Shown here one piece after another: positions 9,946 through 18,522 of a DNA stretch of 62,254 nucleotides. The notes beneath the pieces were generated by a model. It was not told the DNA's origin and searched no databases. It was given only the letters and a program-made list of their open reading frames with translations. The position numbers and the translations under genes were made by a program. How positions within the stretch are numbered: position 1 is the first letter of the stretch; every line of letters starts with the position of its first letter. This DNA is from Gemmataceae bacterium (GTDB taxonomy: Bacteria; Planctomycetota; Planctomycetia; Gemmatales; Gemmataceae): NCBI GenBank assembly GCA_003136315.1, contig PLDW01000151.1, positions 1 to 62,254 of the forward strand, written 5' to 3'.

Positions 9946-10651
9946 GGATATTCTCTCGAAGGGGTAGAGCGTACGGGCAATTGAATCGCCGCATGACCTC
10001 TCGAAAGGCCACACTCGCCTACCCGGATGGAGTCAAAGTCACTGAGAAAAGTTGATGCCACCATTACCGGAGTTCGGGAGGTTCGGCAAGCATTGAAGAG
10101 AAGATGTCTGGGAAGAAAAAATGAAGACTAACGATTTTGCTGGCTGCAACGGGTGAGATCCCTCGGGTGCGAGCTTTTTGAGGGGTTTTGCCCTTGGGTA
10201 GAGTTGCGGGAGCGGGAGCGGGGATTAAGGATTCTGTCGTGAGCCGGAATGCAAATGAGGCTGGAAATAGCCGCGTCCGGCGGGCGGAATGGAGGTAGTT
10301 ACGTCAACCACATCACATGCACAGACGCGAGGATGACTGACACTACCCGACTGGTGCTAACGTTCGTTTCTCACCTCCAAGCTCGGGTCAGTGACCGGCG
10401 GCAAATACGTCTTCCGAATCGCTGGGGACGAGTGCAACTACGAACTGGGAGTGGAAGGCCCGATCTCAGCCGCGAGGTTCGCCATCGACAAGCTGTGCCC
10501 GGGGAAGCGCGAGTGACTGAGAGCTACTGAGGCCAGCATAACGGCGATCCACGTGAGGGTGGTGCCGTTTCGTAAGGCAGAAAAGTAGCCCTCACCTTCC
10601 GTTCCGGCTATGATCGTTAGGGAGGATAAGACGAGGCAGGAGGAACAGCAG
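9946..10651. other. Intergenic region; one possible 41-codon remnant
   Basis: There is no convincing full gene here. It contains the upstream region of the giant surface protein. A short plus-strand frame at 10391-10516 starts with GTG and ends in TGA (KYVFRIAGDECNYELGVEG, then a tail ending in PGKRE). Its amino acid composition looks protein-like, but it is preceded in frame by a stop at about 10358 and has no clear ribosome binding site. It may be the tail of a decayed gene. Confidence 0.4.
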
Positions 10652-11140
10652 GTGAGTTCCGGTGGTGTAGTGGCTAGGTCGGCACTGATCGGAGCGGCTC
10701 AAGGGCTTGCTGAGTCTGTGGTTCTGTACGCCACCAGCGAGAAGCACACGCTCGCGAACGACTGGTTCCTGGGCGTTATGATCGTCTTCGCGAACACGGT
10801 TGGTTTCGCCGTCGCGGCCCGGTATGGGATCAACCTGCTAGGTGTGGCTATCGCTGGTGTGGCCGGGATGATGATCGGCGGGTGGTTCGGCGTGCGCCTG
10901 ATCGGTAACTACGAGTACACTGTCCCAACTCCGCGAGATGATCGGGTACTCCGGATCATCGCGAAAGGTAAAGAGCGGGAGGTCGAGTTGCCCGGAGTTC
11001 CCGAGAAGACTGTCAAGCGTGTGCCAGTCGGCGGCGCTGTGGGATGCCTGCTTGGGTTCGGGGCAGGCGCCAGCTTATTCGGGTGGTTCTCTGGTAGACG
11101 GAATGAGGAACCCGATCTCAATCAACAGGAGGCAGAGTAG
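10652..11140 (+). CDS. Small membrane protein of unknown function
   Basis: This protein of about 162 residues has three hydrophobic segments (NDWFLGVMIVFANTVGFAVA, LLGVAIAGVAGMMIGGWFG and VGGAVGCLLGFGAGASLFGWF). A short charged loop lies between the second and third, and the C-terminus is acidic. No family was recognised. I chose the GTG at 10652 because AGGAGGAA sits 6 nt upstream. The frame can be extended to an ATG at 10610, but that codon has no ribosome binding site. The glycine-rich last helix resembles glycine-zipper membrane proteins, which is only a resemblance. The flanks are poorly coding. Confidence 0.6.
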   Translation: MSSGGVVARSALIGAAQGLAESVVLYATSEKHTLANDWFLGVMIVFANTVGFAVAARYGINLLGVAIAGVAGMMIGGWFGVRLIGNYEYTVPTPRDDRVLRIIAKGKEREVELPGVPEKTVKRVPVGGAVGCLLGFGAGASLFGWFSGRRNEEPDLNQQEAE

Positions 11141-11467
11141 CATTCCGCCGCGCCTGCTTTCGGCAGTACTTCCATTCACGGTAGAACAGATCACAATGTG
11201 GCGGGTGCGTTTAAGAAGTGATGCTGTGGGCTGGCTCTCGACTAGCTCGGCGGGGCATATCCCTTACCGCGTTCCTCACCGAACATCGAGCCCTCGCGGG
11301 GCGTGCCACCTGTTAGCGGGTTTCTCTCCACCCTGATCGCCACCGAGTTCCGTTCCCGTCTCTCCTTGATGCCGCAGCCCCAGGATACTGCCACGGGGCG
11401 GGGGTTGGGTCAAGCAGTCACTTGGAAGGCAATCGATACGTCAGAACAAGCGGATTTAGTTCTCCTT
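11141..11467. other. Intergenic region with no supported gene
   Basis: Short frames on both strands show no recognisable protein pattern. I see no strong hairpin or repeat. Confidence 0.5.
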
Positions 11468-11647
11468 CTACAGAGCGGTGTTGTAGAATACATCGGGCCT
11501 TAACTCCGCGATGACCTGACGCAACTCCTCTATCGTCAGCGCCAGTTTATGGGGCTGATGATCGGGTCCAACGATATAGACGCCCCACCCTTCCGCTAAA
11601 ACGATCTCGGTCTTATCGACGAAGAGCTTCCCAGACTCTGGTCGCAT
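11468..11647 (-). CDS. Small hypothetical protein, 59 residues
   Basis: The frame runs from ATG at 11647 to TAG at 11468. It encodes a compact, soluble-looking protein with alternating beta-strand and helix character: KLFVDKTEIVLAEGWGVYIV, then TIEELRQVIAELRPDVFY. The mix of charged and hydrophobic residues and the amphipathic C-terminal helix look like real coding sequence, whereas the opposite strand gives low-complexity residues. No ribosome binding site is obvious, which is common in planctomycetes. It lies directly downstream of the acyl-carrier-like gene on the same strand, about 38 nt apart, so the two may be co-transcribed. Function unknown. Confidence 0.5.
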   Translation of the reverse strand: MRPESGKLFVDKTEIVLAEGWGVYIVGPDHQPHKLALTIEELRQVIAELRPDVFYNTAL

Positions 11648-11684
11648 GAGCAGAATGGGTTAAATGGGTTAGGTGGGGCATCCA

Positions 11685-11939
11685 TCAGTCCGCGCCGAGA
11701 TCCTCTATGAAGTTGCTCGAAGGGTAGATCCGTTCGTACTCGACGGCCAGATGTTCGGCGACGATCTTGCGCACCTTGAGCGCCACCTCGGGGCTGGTCC
11801 CCGAAGAACAGCGGGCCAAGAACTCCGCGTCCGAAATCGGGGGGAAACGCGCCTCAAAGGCGCCCCAGTGGCGTTTCGTTACTGCCCAGAACACCAAGGC
11901 GACGAGTATGACAAACACATATGAGAAGATCGCCGCCAT
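11685..11939 (-). CDS. Membrane-anchored acyl-carrier-like protein, truncated before the DSL serine
   Basis: This 84-residue frame starts at ATG 11939 with GAGGTGAG just upstream. Residues 1-20 form a hydrophobic anchor (IFSYVFVILVALVFWAV). The C-terminal part reads VRKIVAEHLAVEYERIYPSS followed by NFIEDLGAD, which matches helix I and loop of an acyl carrier protein up to the residue before the phosphopantetheinylated serine of the usual GADSL motif. A TGA follows immediately, so the serine and helices II-III are absent. Either the gene is a remnant cut at its key residue, or it encodes a degenerate carrier-like domain with another role. The sequence after the stop does not restore the family in another frame. 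Confidence 0.55.
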   Translation of the reverse strand: MAAIFSYVFVILVALVFWAVTKRHWGAFEARFPPISDAEFLARCSSGTSPEVALKVRKIVAEHLAVEYERIYPSSNFIEDLGAD

Positions 11940-12046
11940 CGCCTCACCTCGAAATCCATCCCTTCCCCCCAACTCTACCCGCAACCCCCCGGCCCCCGCA
12001 AGCGTCAGTGACCTGATCCGTGCTGCCACCAGTTGCAGGCGAACCA

Positions 12047-12493
12047 TCATTTCACTGAGGTACCGGCCAAAGCGCCTCCCGCCACGATCATCACCGCTCC
12101 GGCGATCAATCTCCACTCGTTGAGGCCCTCCCACTCCCCGAGAACGAACAGGCCCAGCAGGACGGCGATCAGGGTGTTCATGTTGTAGAGTGGGACGATC
12201 ACGCTCACAGGACCATCGTAACGGCCGAGAGCCAGCATGATAGAAACGATAGCTGCTGACCAGAGAACCGCAAAGCCAGCAGTCTGACCAGCCCCGGACC
12301 ACGAAACGGAAGCATCCTGTGAAACGAGCGTTATAACGCCCCCGATGACGACGGCGACCACTCCGATGATGAGGATGTATGGCCCTGGCCCGATGCCCGT
12401 CTTCGAGGCCGTCTTCTGAAGAACTCCGGCAGCACCGTACAGCAGCGCTGGAAGTAGTCCGCCGATTAGAATCGCCAGCGTTTGTTTTGACAT
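12047..12493 (-). CDS. EamA/DMT-like membrane protein with a single repeat
   Basis: This protein of about 148 residues has about five transmembrane helices: TLAILIGGLLPALLYGAAGV, YILIIGVVAVVIGGVITLV, FAVLWSAAIVSIMLAL, LIAVLLGLFVLGEW and LIAGAVMIVAGGALAG. The pattern, ending in LGEW followed by an AGAVMIVAGGAL helix, is that of one EamA half (drug/metabolite transporter superfamily). Full transporters carry two such halves, so this one would work as a dimer, as small multidrug resistance proteins do. The substrate cannot be read. The start at ATG 12493 (MSKQTL) is preferred over 12586, because the upstream extension is not hydrophobic or domain-like. Confidence 0.75.
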   Translation of the reverse strand: MSKQTLAILIGGLLPALLYGAAGVLQKTASKTGIGPGPYILIIGVVAVVIGGVITLVSQDASVSWSGAGQTAGFAVLWSAAIVSIMLALGRYDGPVSVIVPLYNMNTLIAVLLGLFVLGEWEGLNEWRLIAGAVMIVAGGALAGTSVK

Positions 12494-12630
12494 CGTTAGC
12501 CCCCTGGGAATCGCAGTGGGAGCATACGAGATACCGCTAGACGGACCATAGAACGCAGTGTACCTTGCCCGAAGGGGGACGCCCAAAACCTTGATAATCC
12601 TGTAGAATCACTGCCAGGAGAGGGCGACCG

Positions 12631-13323
12631 ATGACCGAGGAGGAGTGGCTTGCCGGCGAGGATCCGACCCCGCTACTGGATTTCGTCCAGGACCGGACGA
12701 CCGGCCGGCGGTTCCGCTTGCTCGCTTGCGGATGCTATGGGCTCATCCATCACGACCTCACCGACCCGGTGTGCCTGACGGCCGTCCGGGCGGGCGAGCA
12801 ATTCGCAGACGATCGTGCCGGAGTGGCGGAATTTGCTGCGGCCCACCACGCGCTTCGGCTGGTGATCCCCAACGCTCCACTGAGCCCGATCGGCTCAGAC
12901 GCGATGGCGGCGGCGTTCCACGCCTCGTACCTCGCGCCGGACGTTTCCACCGGGGACGCGAGCGATGAGGCGCACCGGGTGGTGAGCTTCATCAGTGCCG
13001 TCACCACGGCCAGATCCGTGCCGAAAGTGTTGGCCAGGAGGATGCCCTTTCGGGTGGCACGGGGGATGGTGATCGGGTGCCTACGCTGTATCGTCGGCAA
13101 CCCCTTCCGCCCCATCACCCTCGATCCGTCCTGGCTCACCTCTACAGTCACCATCCTTGCCCGCACCATGTACGAGTCCCGCGACTTCACTGCGATGCCG
13201 ATCCTGGCCGACGCCCTCCAGGACAGCGGTTGCGAAGACTCCCAGATCCTGAGCCACTGCCGGGGCGATTTGGTTCACTGTCGCGGTTGCTGGTTGGTTG
13301 ATCTGCTCCTTGAGAAGAATTGA
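12631..13323 (+). CDS. Planctomycete MTEEEWL-family hypothetical protein
   Basis: This 230-residue soluble protein opens with MTEEEWLAGEDPTPLLDFVQ and continues with RRFRLLACGCYGLIHHDLTD. It ends with DALQDSGCEDSQILSHCRG and then RGCWLVDLLLEK. I recognise this layout, with its cysteine-containing central helix and closing HCRG...RGCWxVDLLL tail, as a family present in many copies in Gemmata-type genomes. No function is established. The ribosome binding site AGGAG lies about 11 nt before the ATG. Compared with the family, the central RKLRLFAxACCR segment is altered here (LLACGC), and the middle is more alanine- and threonine-rich. It lies just upstream of a lipoprotein gene, 64 nt away. Confidence 0.75.
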   Translation: MTEEEWLAGEDPTPLLDFVQDRTTGRRFRLLACGCYGLIHHDLTDPVCLTAVRAGEQFADDRAGVAEFAAAHHALRLVIPNAPLSPIGSDAMAAAFHASYLAPDVSTGDASDEAHRVVSFISAVTTARSVPKVLARRMPFRVARGMVIGCLRCIVGNPFRPITLDPSWLTSTVTILARTMYESRDFTAMPILADALQDSGCEDSQILSHCRGDLVHCRGCWLVDLLLEKN

Positions 13324-13387
13324 CCGACACGAAACACCTTGACCGAACCCACCCCCATCGGCATATCCGGGCGAGGGGGGAATCCAC

Positions 13388-13921
13388 ATGCACAAGCTCG
13401 CGCTCGTCGCGGTCCTCTCGTGCGCAGGTTGCGTCGTGCCCTCGGGCTCGAACCGGGGTGAGGAGCCCCATCAGGAGTCCCAGTCCAAGAAAGAGCGGAC
13501 GACAGCCATCCTCGCTGCCGCCAGTGCCGACAAAGCCGCCGGGCGGGAAAACGGTGTTACTGCCTCGGATACCGTCGCCTACTGGCTGGGCCTGAAGGCC
13601 GCCCTGCACCCGATTCCCATTGATCCCGATCCCGCCGCACGGAAGATCGTTAACCTGCTGACCCTGGGCGTTGACCCCGAACTCGTTCGCGAAGGTCAGC
13701 TCGTTGGGGAGAAGATGCGGGCGGCCGCGGCCGCGATCAATTCCATCTCGGCCTTCGAGATTCTCTTTCACTTCCCCCGCACCCGGTTAGTCGAGGCGGC
13801 GGCCTTGAGCCGGGCTGCGATCGAACAGTGCCAGGTGGTCGAACGGATGCGGCCGGACCTGACGGCCCGGTACGGGGTGGAGTTTCCACCCCTCGACGTG
13901 CCGACCCCGCGAATTGAGTAG
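13388..13921 (+). CDS. Putative lipoprotein, unknown function
   Basis: This 177-residue protein opens with a short signal sequence and a lipobox-like site (MHKLALVAVLSCAGCVV), which predicts lipidation at Cys14 or Cys18. A charged linker with lysine and glutamate follows. The mature part is helical, with a repeated Ala/Val pattern (AAAAAINSISAFEILFHF and LVEAAALSRAAIEQCQVV). No domain was recognised. It follows the MTEEEWL-family gene on the same strand and may be transcribed with it. Confidence 0.65.
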   Translation: MHKLALVAVLSCAGCVVPSGSNRGEEPHQESQSKKERTTAILAAASADKAAGRENGVTASDTVAYWLGLKAALHPIPIDPDPAARKIVNLLTLGVDPELVREGQLVGEKMRAAAAAINSISAFEILFHFPRTRLVEAAALSRAAIEQCQVVERMRPDLTARYGVEFPPLDVPTPRIE

Positions 13922-14297
13922 CCGTCCTTTGCAGCCCCGAGGCTGAACTTGTGCTCGACCACGGGCCTGTGATGCCGATGGGGAAGATCAATTCTCGTCG
14001 GTGGCTGAGTTGGTGTTTGGAAAGTTGTGCCCAAGCAGGCGGGAAAGCTCCCGTCGATGTCGCCTCGTTATTGCTCTGGAACCTCACCCCACAAATGCTC
14101 CAGGAACTTCGCCAAGATCCCGCCCCAGCCGAACTCGACCCTGACACCAGTAGACTCGGGCAACGGGATCAAACTCGACGAGCAGGCTCACAAAGTGTGA
14201 CCAGGTTCCTATGCGCCGAGAACGACTTGGGCGAATCTATACATAAACCTTAAACTTGAGCAGTGAGGAGCCATCGTCCGCATCCGCTGGAGGGGTT
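13922..14297. other. Intergenic region upstream of rex
   Basis: A 100-codon plus-strand frame (13951-14253) has no recognisable features and looks fortuitous. The last 60 bp are less GC-rich (around ACATAAACCTTAAAC) and probably hold the rex promoter. No Rex-type palindrome (TTGTGNNNNNNTCACAA) was seen. Confidence 0.4.
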
Positions 14298-14975
14298 GTG
14301 GGGGAGCATCGACCAGGAGGCGGGCAGCGGTTATCTCGGGCGGCGGCCCACCGTTTGAGTTTGTACCTGCGGACTCTCGCAGGGTGGCCGTTGGACGGGA
14401 CCAAAGTGTCGAGCGGGCGGATCGCAGAAGCGTGTGGCGTGAGTGATGCCCAGGTCCGACGGGATCTGGCCGCGCTGGGACATCTGGGTCAGCGAGGCAT
14501 CGGGTACGACGCCGGTGAGCTGGCAACAGCCATCCGAGCCGCCCTGGGGATTGATCGGTTGTGGCGAGCAGTGCTGGTCGGAGTCGGGAACCTGGCCCGG
14601 GCGCTACTGCGATACCAAGGGTTTCGCGCTCAGGGTTTCGAGATCGTCGGGTTGTTCGACAACGACCCAGGCAAGACCGGTCATATCGTCGAGGGATTGG
14701 TGGTGGAAGCCTGGGACCGACTTCCTGTGCGAGTGCCAGAACTTCGTGCGGAGTTGGCTGTGCTTGCCGTTCCGGCGGAGGCTGCCCAACCGGTGGCGGA
14801 TTTACTGGTCCTGGCAGGAGTACGGGGGGTTCTCAACTTTGCCCCCGTCCTTCTGCGCTTGCCCTCACGAGTGAAGAGGGTCAATGTCGATCTTGCGATC
14901 CAGCTCGAACAACTCGCCTTCTTGATCCAGCTCGGTAAACCAGACAACTCCGGGCCCGGCGACCAGACCGCATGA
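14298..14975 (+). CDS. rex: Redox-sensing transcriptional repressor Rex
   Basis: This protein of about 225 residues represses fermentation or respiration genes according to the NADH/NAD+ ratio. It has a winged-helix N-terminus (RLSLYLRTLAG, then RIAEACGVSDAQVRRDLAAL) and a Rossmann NAD(H)-binding core (VLVGVGNLARALLRY, then VGLFDNDPGKTG). The typical C-terminal swap helix follows, after GVRGVLNFAPVLL (VNVDLAIQLEQLAFLIQL). All Rex hallmarks are present and the length is normal. The frame can begin at TTG 14256, but GTG 14298 has a GGAGG just upstream. No obvious operon partner is adjacent, so it is probably a stand-alone regulator. Confidence 0.92.
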   Translation: MGEHRPGGGQRLSRAAAHRLSLYLRTLAGWPLDGTKVSSGRIAEACGVSDAQVRRDLAALGHLGQRGIGYDAGELATAIRAALGIDRLWRAVLVGVGNLARALLRYQGFRAQGFEIVGLFDNDPGKTGHIVEGLVVEAWDRLPVRVPELRAELAVLAVPAEAAQPVADLLVLAGVRGVLNFAPVLLRLPSRVKRVNVDLAIQLEQLAFLIQLGKPDNSGPGDQTA

Positions 14976-15014
14976 GATGTGCAGCGATGACCACCGGGCT
15001 GGAGAGCCAGAGTC

Positions 15015-15785
15015 TTATCGCGTCTTGGTCAGGTCGATGGTCATGTTATCCCCGCCCTGAAGTCGGAGCGGGAGATCGAAGGAGCCACCCTCCCAGCGGG
15101 CCTTCACGGAGACGACCTGCGTTTTCCCAGTCTCCACGGCCGGAGACTTGTAGATCCACTTTGTCCCGTCCTGAGGGGTCAAGACATTGTCGAACCACAC
15201 CTGGCCGCCCTGGGGAACGACGACCGTCAGGATAGCCTGATTGTTCGCAGCGACCGCTGGTGCTGCGGGTGGGCCAATCGGTTGGGCGGCGTTCGGGTCG
15301 TTCATTGGAGGTGCGGGGTTGGCTGGTGGTGCCGGAGGGGGCATTCCTCCGAGCGAAGGGTCGCTCACTCCGTAAGGGACGAGTGGTGAGGCTGTGAGCC
15401 CACCAGTCGAATACGAACCGCCGTAGCTTCCATAGCCGCCAGCTCCGGCGTAACCGCCATAGCCACCGTAACCGCCATAGCCACCATAACCGCCATAGCC
15501 ACCGTAACCCAGCCCGCCGTAGTAACCGCCCAGCCCGTACCCGCCCAGTCCGTACCCGCCGTAGTATCCGCCGACGACAGCCACTCCGCCCCGGTAGCCT
15601 CCACCGTAAGCGGGAGCGTGAACTGCACCGACGTGGACACCACCACCACCCACATGGGCACCGCCTCCCGCGTGGCCCCCACCGCCACCGCGGCCACCAC
15701 CACCTCCGCCATGACCGGCCAATGCCGGCCCAGTCGCAAGGCCTAGAACGGCCGCAGCCCACAAGCCACTTCCCTTGAGAAACAT
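15015..15785 (-). CDS. Exported Gly/Tyr-rich protein with TIGR03000-type domain
   Basis: This protein of about 256 residues has a signal peptide (MFLKGSGLWAAAVLGLATGP, then ALA). It is followed by about 120 residues of Gly/His/Tyr-rich repeats, including a run of YGGYGGYGG units, and a Pro/Ala linker. The C-terminal domain (AILTVVVPQGGQVWFDNVL through NMTIDLTKTR) matches the small beta domain known as TIGR03000, found in exported planctomycete proteins. AGGA lies 6 nt before ATG 15785. The composition suggests a cell-wall or matrix protein; histidines in the first repeat block could bind metal. Function is inferred only. Confidence 0.82.
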   Translation of the reverse strand: MFLKGSGLWAAAVLGLATGPALAGHGGGGGGRGGGGGHAGGGAHVGGGGVHVGAVHAPAYGGGYRGGVAVVGGYYGGYGLGGYGLGGYYGGLGYGGYGGYGGYGGYGGYGGYAGAGGYGSYGGSYSTGGLTASPLVPYGVSDPSLGGMPPPAPPANPAPPMNDPNAAQPIGPPAAPAVAANNQAILTVVVPQGGQVWFDNVLTPQDGTKWIYKSPAVETGKTQVVSVKARWEGGSFDLPLRLQGGDNMTIDLTKTR

Positions 15786-16323
15786 GATGAGTCCTCTTCG
15801 TGTCGGTCGATGGCGGGCGGAGGGAGAAGATCCCGAATCGAAGTGAACGGATCGCGTCCCTCTTGTGTAATCTACCCGACCCGGGCTGCGCCTCTCACAT
15901 CCGGAAAGGCCGTTTCTGGCCTTCAAGTTCGGCGTCGACCGCGCAACCGGCACGGATGTCATTTTAGACAAAATCGCTGCGGGATAGTACGGAATTCCGG
16001 TCAGATCCAAACTCCTGATGCGAACAGCAACACCGGCTAGTCGGCAAGTCGGCAGCGTCTTCGATCGGAGGAGCAATCCTGACAATCACTTGCGCACTCC
16101 ACTCGCTGACATCCCAGGCTCGTCAGGTGTGATCCCATTTGGGTTCCGGCTGAATTTTCTGAGACAGCCACAATGGCCAGCGGCAGCCCCGGGCGCTGGC
16201 AGTTGCAGTTGCATTGGGGGCCGCGAGTGTGAGACTCTTCCGGCCACGCCGCCGGGAGATCGGTCGACATCCGGTCGGCCCAGCGGAGCCTGCCTCCCCC
16301 GAACCTGTCGCGGATGTCGCACG
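15786..16323. other. Intergenic region between divergent genes
   Basis: It holds the promoter regions of the glycine-rich protein and of the GT87-like gene. The plus-strand frame into the GT87-like gene stays open from 16018, but its translation before 16324 is low-complexity and not membrane-like, so I treat it as non-coding. No repeat or strong hairpin was noticed. Confidence 0.45.
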
Positions 16324-17625
16324 ATGCTGCCGGACCGATTCGTGAGCTCTCACTCCCGTTTGCCCAGTCACCCGGACGGGCCGTCCCATCCGACCGCTCC
16401 CCGCACCCGGGCGGAGATCCTTGCCCACATTCTTTGGTGCGGACTGGCACTGGCGGTTGCGGTGAAAGCAATCGTCAGCCCGGATCGGCACACCGTCTGG
16501 CCGGTGTTCGCGACCGCCTCGGACCACTGGCGTGCAGGCAAGCCGCTGTATGTGGACTATCTCGATGTGGACATGTACCGGTATAGCCCCTCGTTCGCCG
16601 TCGTAGTGACGCCGCTGGCTCTGCTCCCCATGCGTTTCGGAGGGTGTCTGTGGGGGCTTGGAAGTCTTGCCCTTTCGTACGTTGGGCTCCGGGCGCTCTA
16701 CCGGGACGTTCTTGCCGACCGACCCGGCTTGCCTGATCGGGGTGTGTTTCTCCTCGTGGCAGCGGTCGGGGTTGGCCCAATGGTCTGGAACCTCCAGTCG
16801 AATACCTTGCTCCTTGGATTGCTCACACTGGGGACGGCGGCCACGGCCCGGCAACGGTGGTGGTCAGCGGCCTGGTTCCTGGCAGCGGCGGTGTCCATCA
16901 AGGTGTGGCCTCTGGCCTGGGCTGCGGTGGTCGTGGTCGGGCAACTCCGGTCGCTCGGGTGGAGGTTGGCGGTTGCACTCGCTGGGCTACTCGCAATCCC
17001 CGCGCTGACAGCCCCACCCGAACAGGTGGCCCAGAGCTACAAGGACTGGTGGTACATCCTGGGGGTGGGGGAGGGTTACCGGTGGCCCGGGTATCGGGAT
17101 CTGCTGACCATCTTGCAACAGATTGACCTGACAGTCAACCCCCATGTCTACCGTGTGGCTCAAGTCGCGGCGGGGTTCGGGGTACTGCTGGCAGCCCTGT
17201 CCGCAACCCGCCAAACTGGGGACGTCCGGCGGGGTTTGGGAGTCGGCCTCGGAGCCTGGCTCTGTTGGCAACTGATACTCGGCCCCGGGAGCGAGCGGAA
17301 CACCTACGGACTCATCGTGCCCCTCATCGGATGGGAGGTGATCCGTGCCCGACAGGACGGCCGGTCGTGGTGGTGGCCGGGGACCGCGCTGGCGGTGATC
17401 CTGCTCTTCACTTCGGGCGATGTTGAGCGGTCAGTCTGTCAGTGGCTCCCCGCAGCCAAGGCTACCCTTCCGATGGCGGTCCTGGGCTTCGCAGCCTGGC
17501 TGCTCCACGAAGGGCTGCAAACCACCCGCCCCACCGCATCGATCATCCTCGGGCCGTGGGCAGTCCGCCGAAGGGCCGGACGCGAGATGCCACGGGTTGG
17601 CGATTCGGTTGGGAAATCGAGCTGA
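16324..17625 (+). CDS. Polytopic GT87/DUF2029-like glycosyltransferase
   Basis: This protein of about 433 residues has 9-11 hydrophobic helices. The first periplasmic loop reads HWRAGKPLYVDYLDVDMYRY followed by SPSFAVVVTPLALLP. This resembles the PLY...Y.P.F.....PLA.LP pattern of GT87 (polyprenyl-phosphate-dependent GT-C mannosyltransferases). Later segments include SIKVWPLAWAAVVVV and, in the long loop, YKDWWYILGVGEGY. The acidic residues in the first loop (D, D) are where GT-C enzymes place catalytic aspartates, but I cannot assign them. ATG 16324 is the first start that gives a plausible N-terminus. A second GT87-like gene occurs at 52843. Confidence 0.75.
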   Translation: MLPDRFVSSHSRLPSHPDGPSHPTAPRTRAEILAHILWCGLALAVAVKAIVSPDRHTVWPVFATASDHWRAGKPLYVDYLDVDMYRYSPSFAVVVTPLALLPMRFGGCLWGLGSLALSYVGLRALYRDVLADRPGLPDRGVFLLVAAVGVGPMVWNLQSNTLLLGLLTLGTAATARQRWWSAAWFLAAAVSIKVWPLAWAAVVVVGQLRSLGWRLAVALAGLLAIPALTAPPEQVAQSYKDWWYILGVGEGYRWPGYRDLLTILQQIDLTVNPHVYRVAQVAAGFGVLLAALSATRQTGDVRRGLGVGLGAWLCWQLILGPGSERNTYGLIVPLIGWEVIRARQDGRSWWWPGTALAVILLFTSGDVERSVCQWLPAAKATLPMAVLGFAAWLLHEGLQTTRPTASIILGPWAVRRRAGREMPRVGDSVGKSS

Positions 17626-17671
17626 GGCTGGACTGGGTCAGCACCGCGTCGTTTTATGCTCCGTTGTTTTG

Positions 17672-17802
17672 TACCCCGGAGGGGTTATATAGCATAGCCC
17701 AGGGTCGCGTTTCGCGCACCCTGGGAATGCGATTGAGATCGCAACTTACCCAGGGTGGCGCTGCGCTGACCCTGGGCTATGCTATATAACCCCTCCGGGG
17801 TA
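17672..17802. repeat. Long palindromic element with 35-bp perfect arms and nested hairpins
   Basis: The arms 17672-17706 and 17768-17802 are perfect reverse complements over 35 bp, beginning TACCCCGGAGGGG. Inside them is a second inverted pair, CACCCTGGG (17717-17725) against CCCAGGGTG (17749-17757), and a central GCGAT-TGAG-ATCGC hairpin (17729-17742). The whole 131-bp element can fold as one multi-level cruciform. It sits in the gap after the GT87-like gene. The core CCCAGGGT recurs in a shorter palindrome at 47029-47064, so this is likely a dispersed repeat family or a MITE-like element. Confidence 0.85.
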
Positions 17803-17880
17803 AGAACATAGAGGTTGGCAATTGGTCCGAAGCGAGACATCGACAGTCGCTGCTCAGGGATTCCATTTTCTGCCGATCGC

Positions 17881-18522
17881 CTAATACACCTCTGGCAGCT
17901 CGCCTCGACTCCTTCTCGCGTGGTGGCTGTCGTGTACTCCTTGTGGCCGGGAGTTGCCTCCTGGAGGTTTCGGGCGCGTGAGATCCGGGAGGTTTCTGGG
18001 GTATCCGAATATCTTCAAGAACAGTCGATGGATGACTTCGTGATCCGGTAATTGACGCTTCGCTTTGAGGAGAAGCAATGTCTCCTGTCGCACCTCTACG
18101 GCCGGGCTATCCGCCAGGTCCAGGAGTTCGATCAAGTCTCGGCCTTCTGGAGTCAACCCTTCAATGAGTCCTTCCTCAGTGACACGCAGGTGATCTGCCA
18201 TCGCGACGACAGTGGGGTCGATCAAAACGCTTTTGGCCTGCTTCAGCGAATTGCATCGCGTGCAGGCATAGATGAGATTTTCGTAATCCTGCTCCCGGGA
18301 GGGGTTGAGCACTTTCGGCTCGAAGTGGTCCGCCGAAAAGGAGCTGGCTCGATCCGGATACCAGGTTTCCCGCTCCAGGCAGTAGGCACAGCGGAAGATG
18401 AAATCATCCCGGAGGAAAGGTTTGTAGTCGGCATAGTCCTTGTAGCCAGACGGCCCATGACGCCTGGCGTGGGGAGAGGTCGGGTAGGCGAACGGGGCTG
18501 GGAGATCCATCATCGGGGTCAC
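17881..18522 (-). CDS. HNH-family nuclease
   Basis: This 213-residue protein carries a zinc-finger HNH core: FRCAYCLERETWY, then FSADHFEPKVLNP, then YENLIYACTRCNSLKQAK. Both CxxC pairs and the DHFxPK histidine are present, so it should cut DNA or act as a nickase. The helical C-terminal half (LTPEGRDLIELLDLADSPA, then EVRQETLLLLKAKRQL) resembles the extension of HNH proteins paired with partner proteins in defence loci. The start codon overlaps the stop of the upstream gene (ATGA at 18519-18522), so translation is coupled. The target is unknown. Restriction or toxin roles are inferred from domain type alone. Confidence 0.85.
   Translation of the reverse strand: MTPMMDLPAPFAYPTSPHARRHGPSGYKDYADYKPFLRDDFIFRCAYCLERETWYPDRASSFSADHFEPKVLNPSREQDYENLIYACTRCNSLKQAKSVLIDPTVVAMADHLRVTEEGLIEGLTPEGRDLIELLDLADSPAVEVRQETLLLLKAKRQLPDHEVIHRLFLKIFGYPRNLPDLTRPKPPGGNSRPQGVHDSHHARRSRGELPEVY

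Noticed and set aside
13951-14253. 100-codon plus-strand frame upstream of rex.
   Set aside because: There is no recognisable domain or good ribosome binding site, and the composition is not distinctive.
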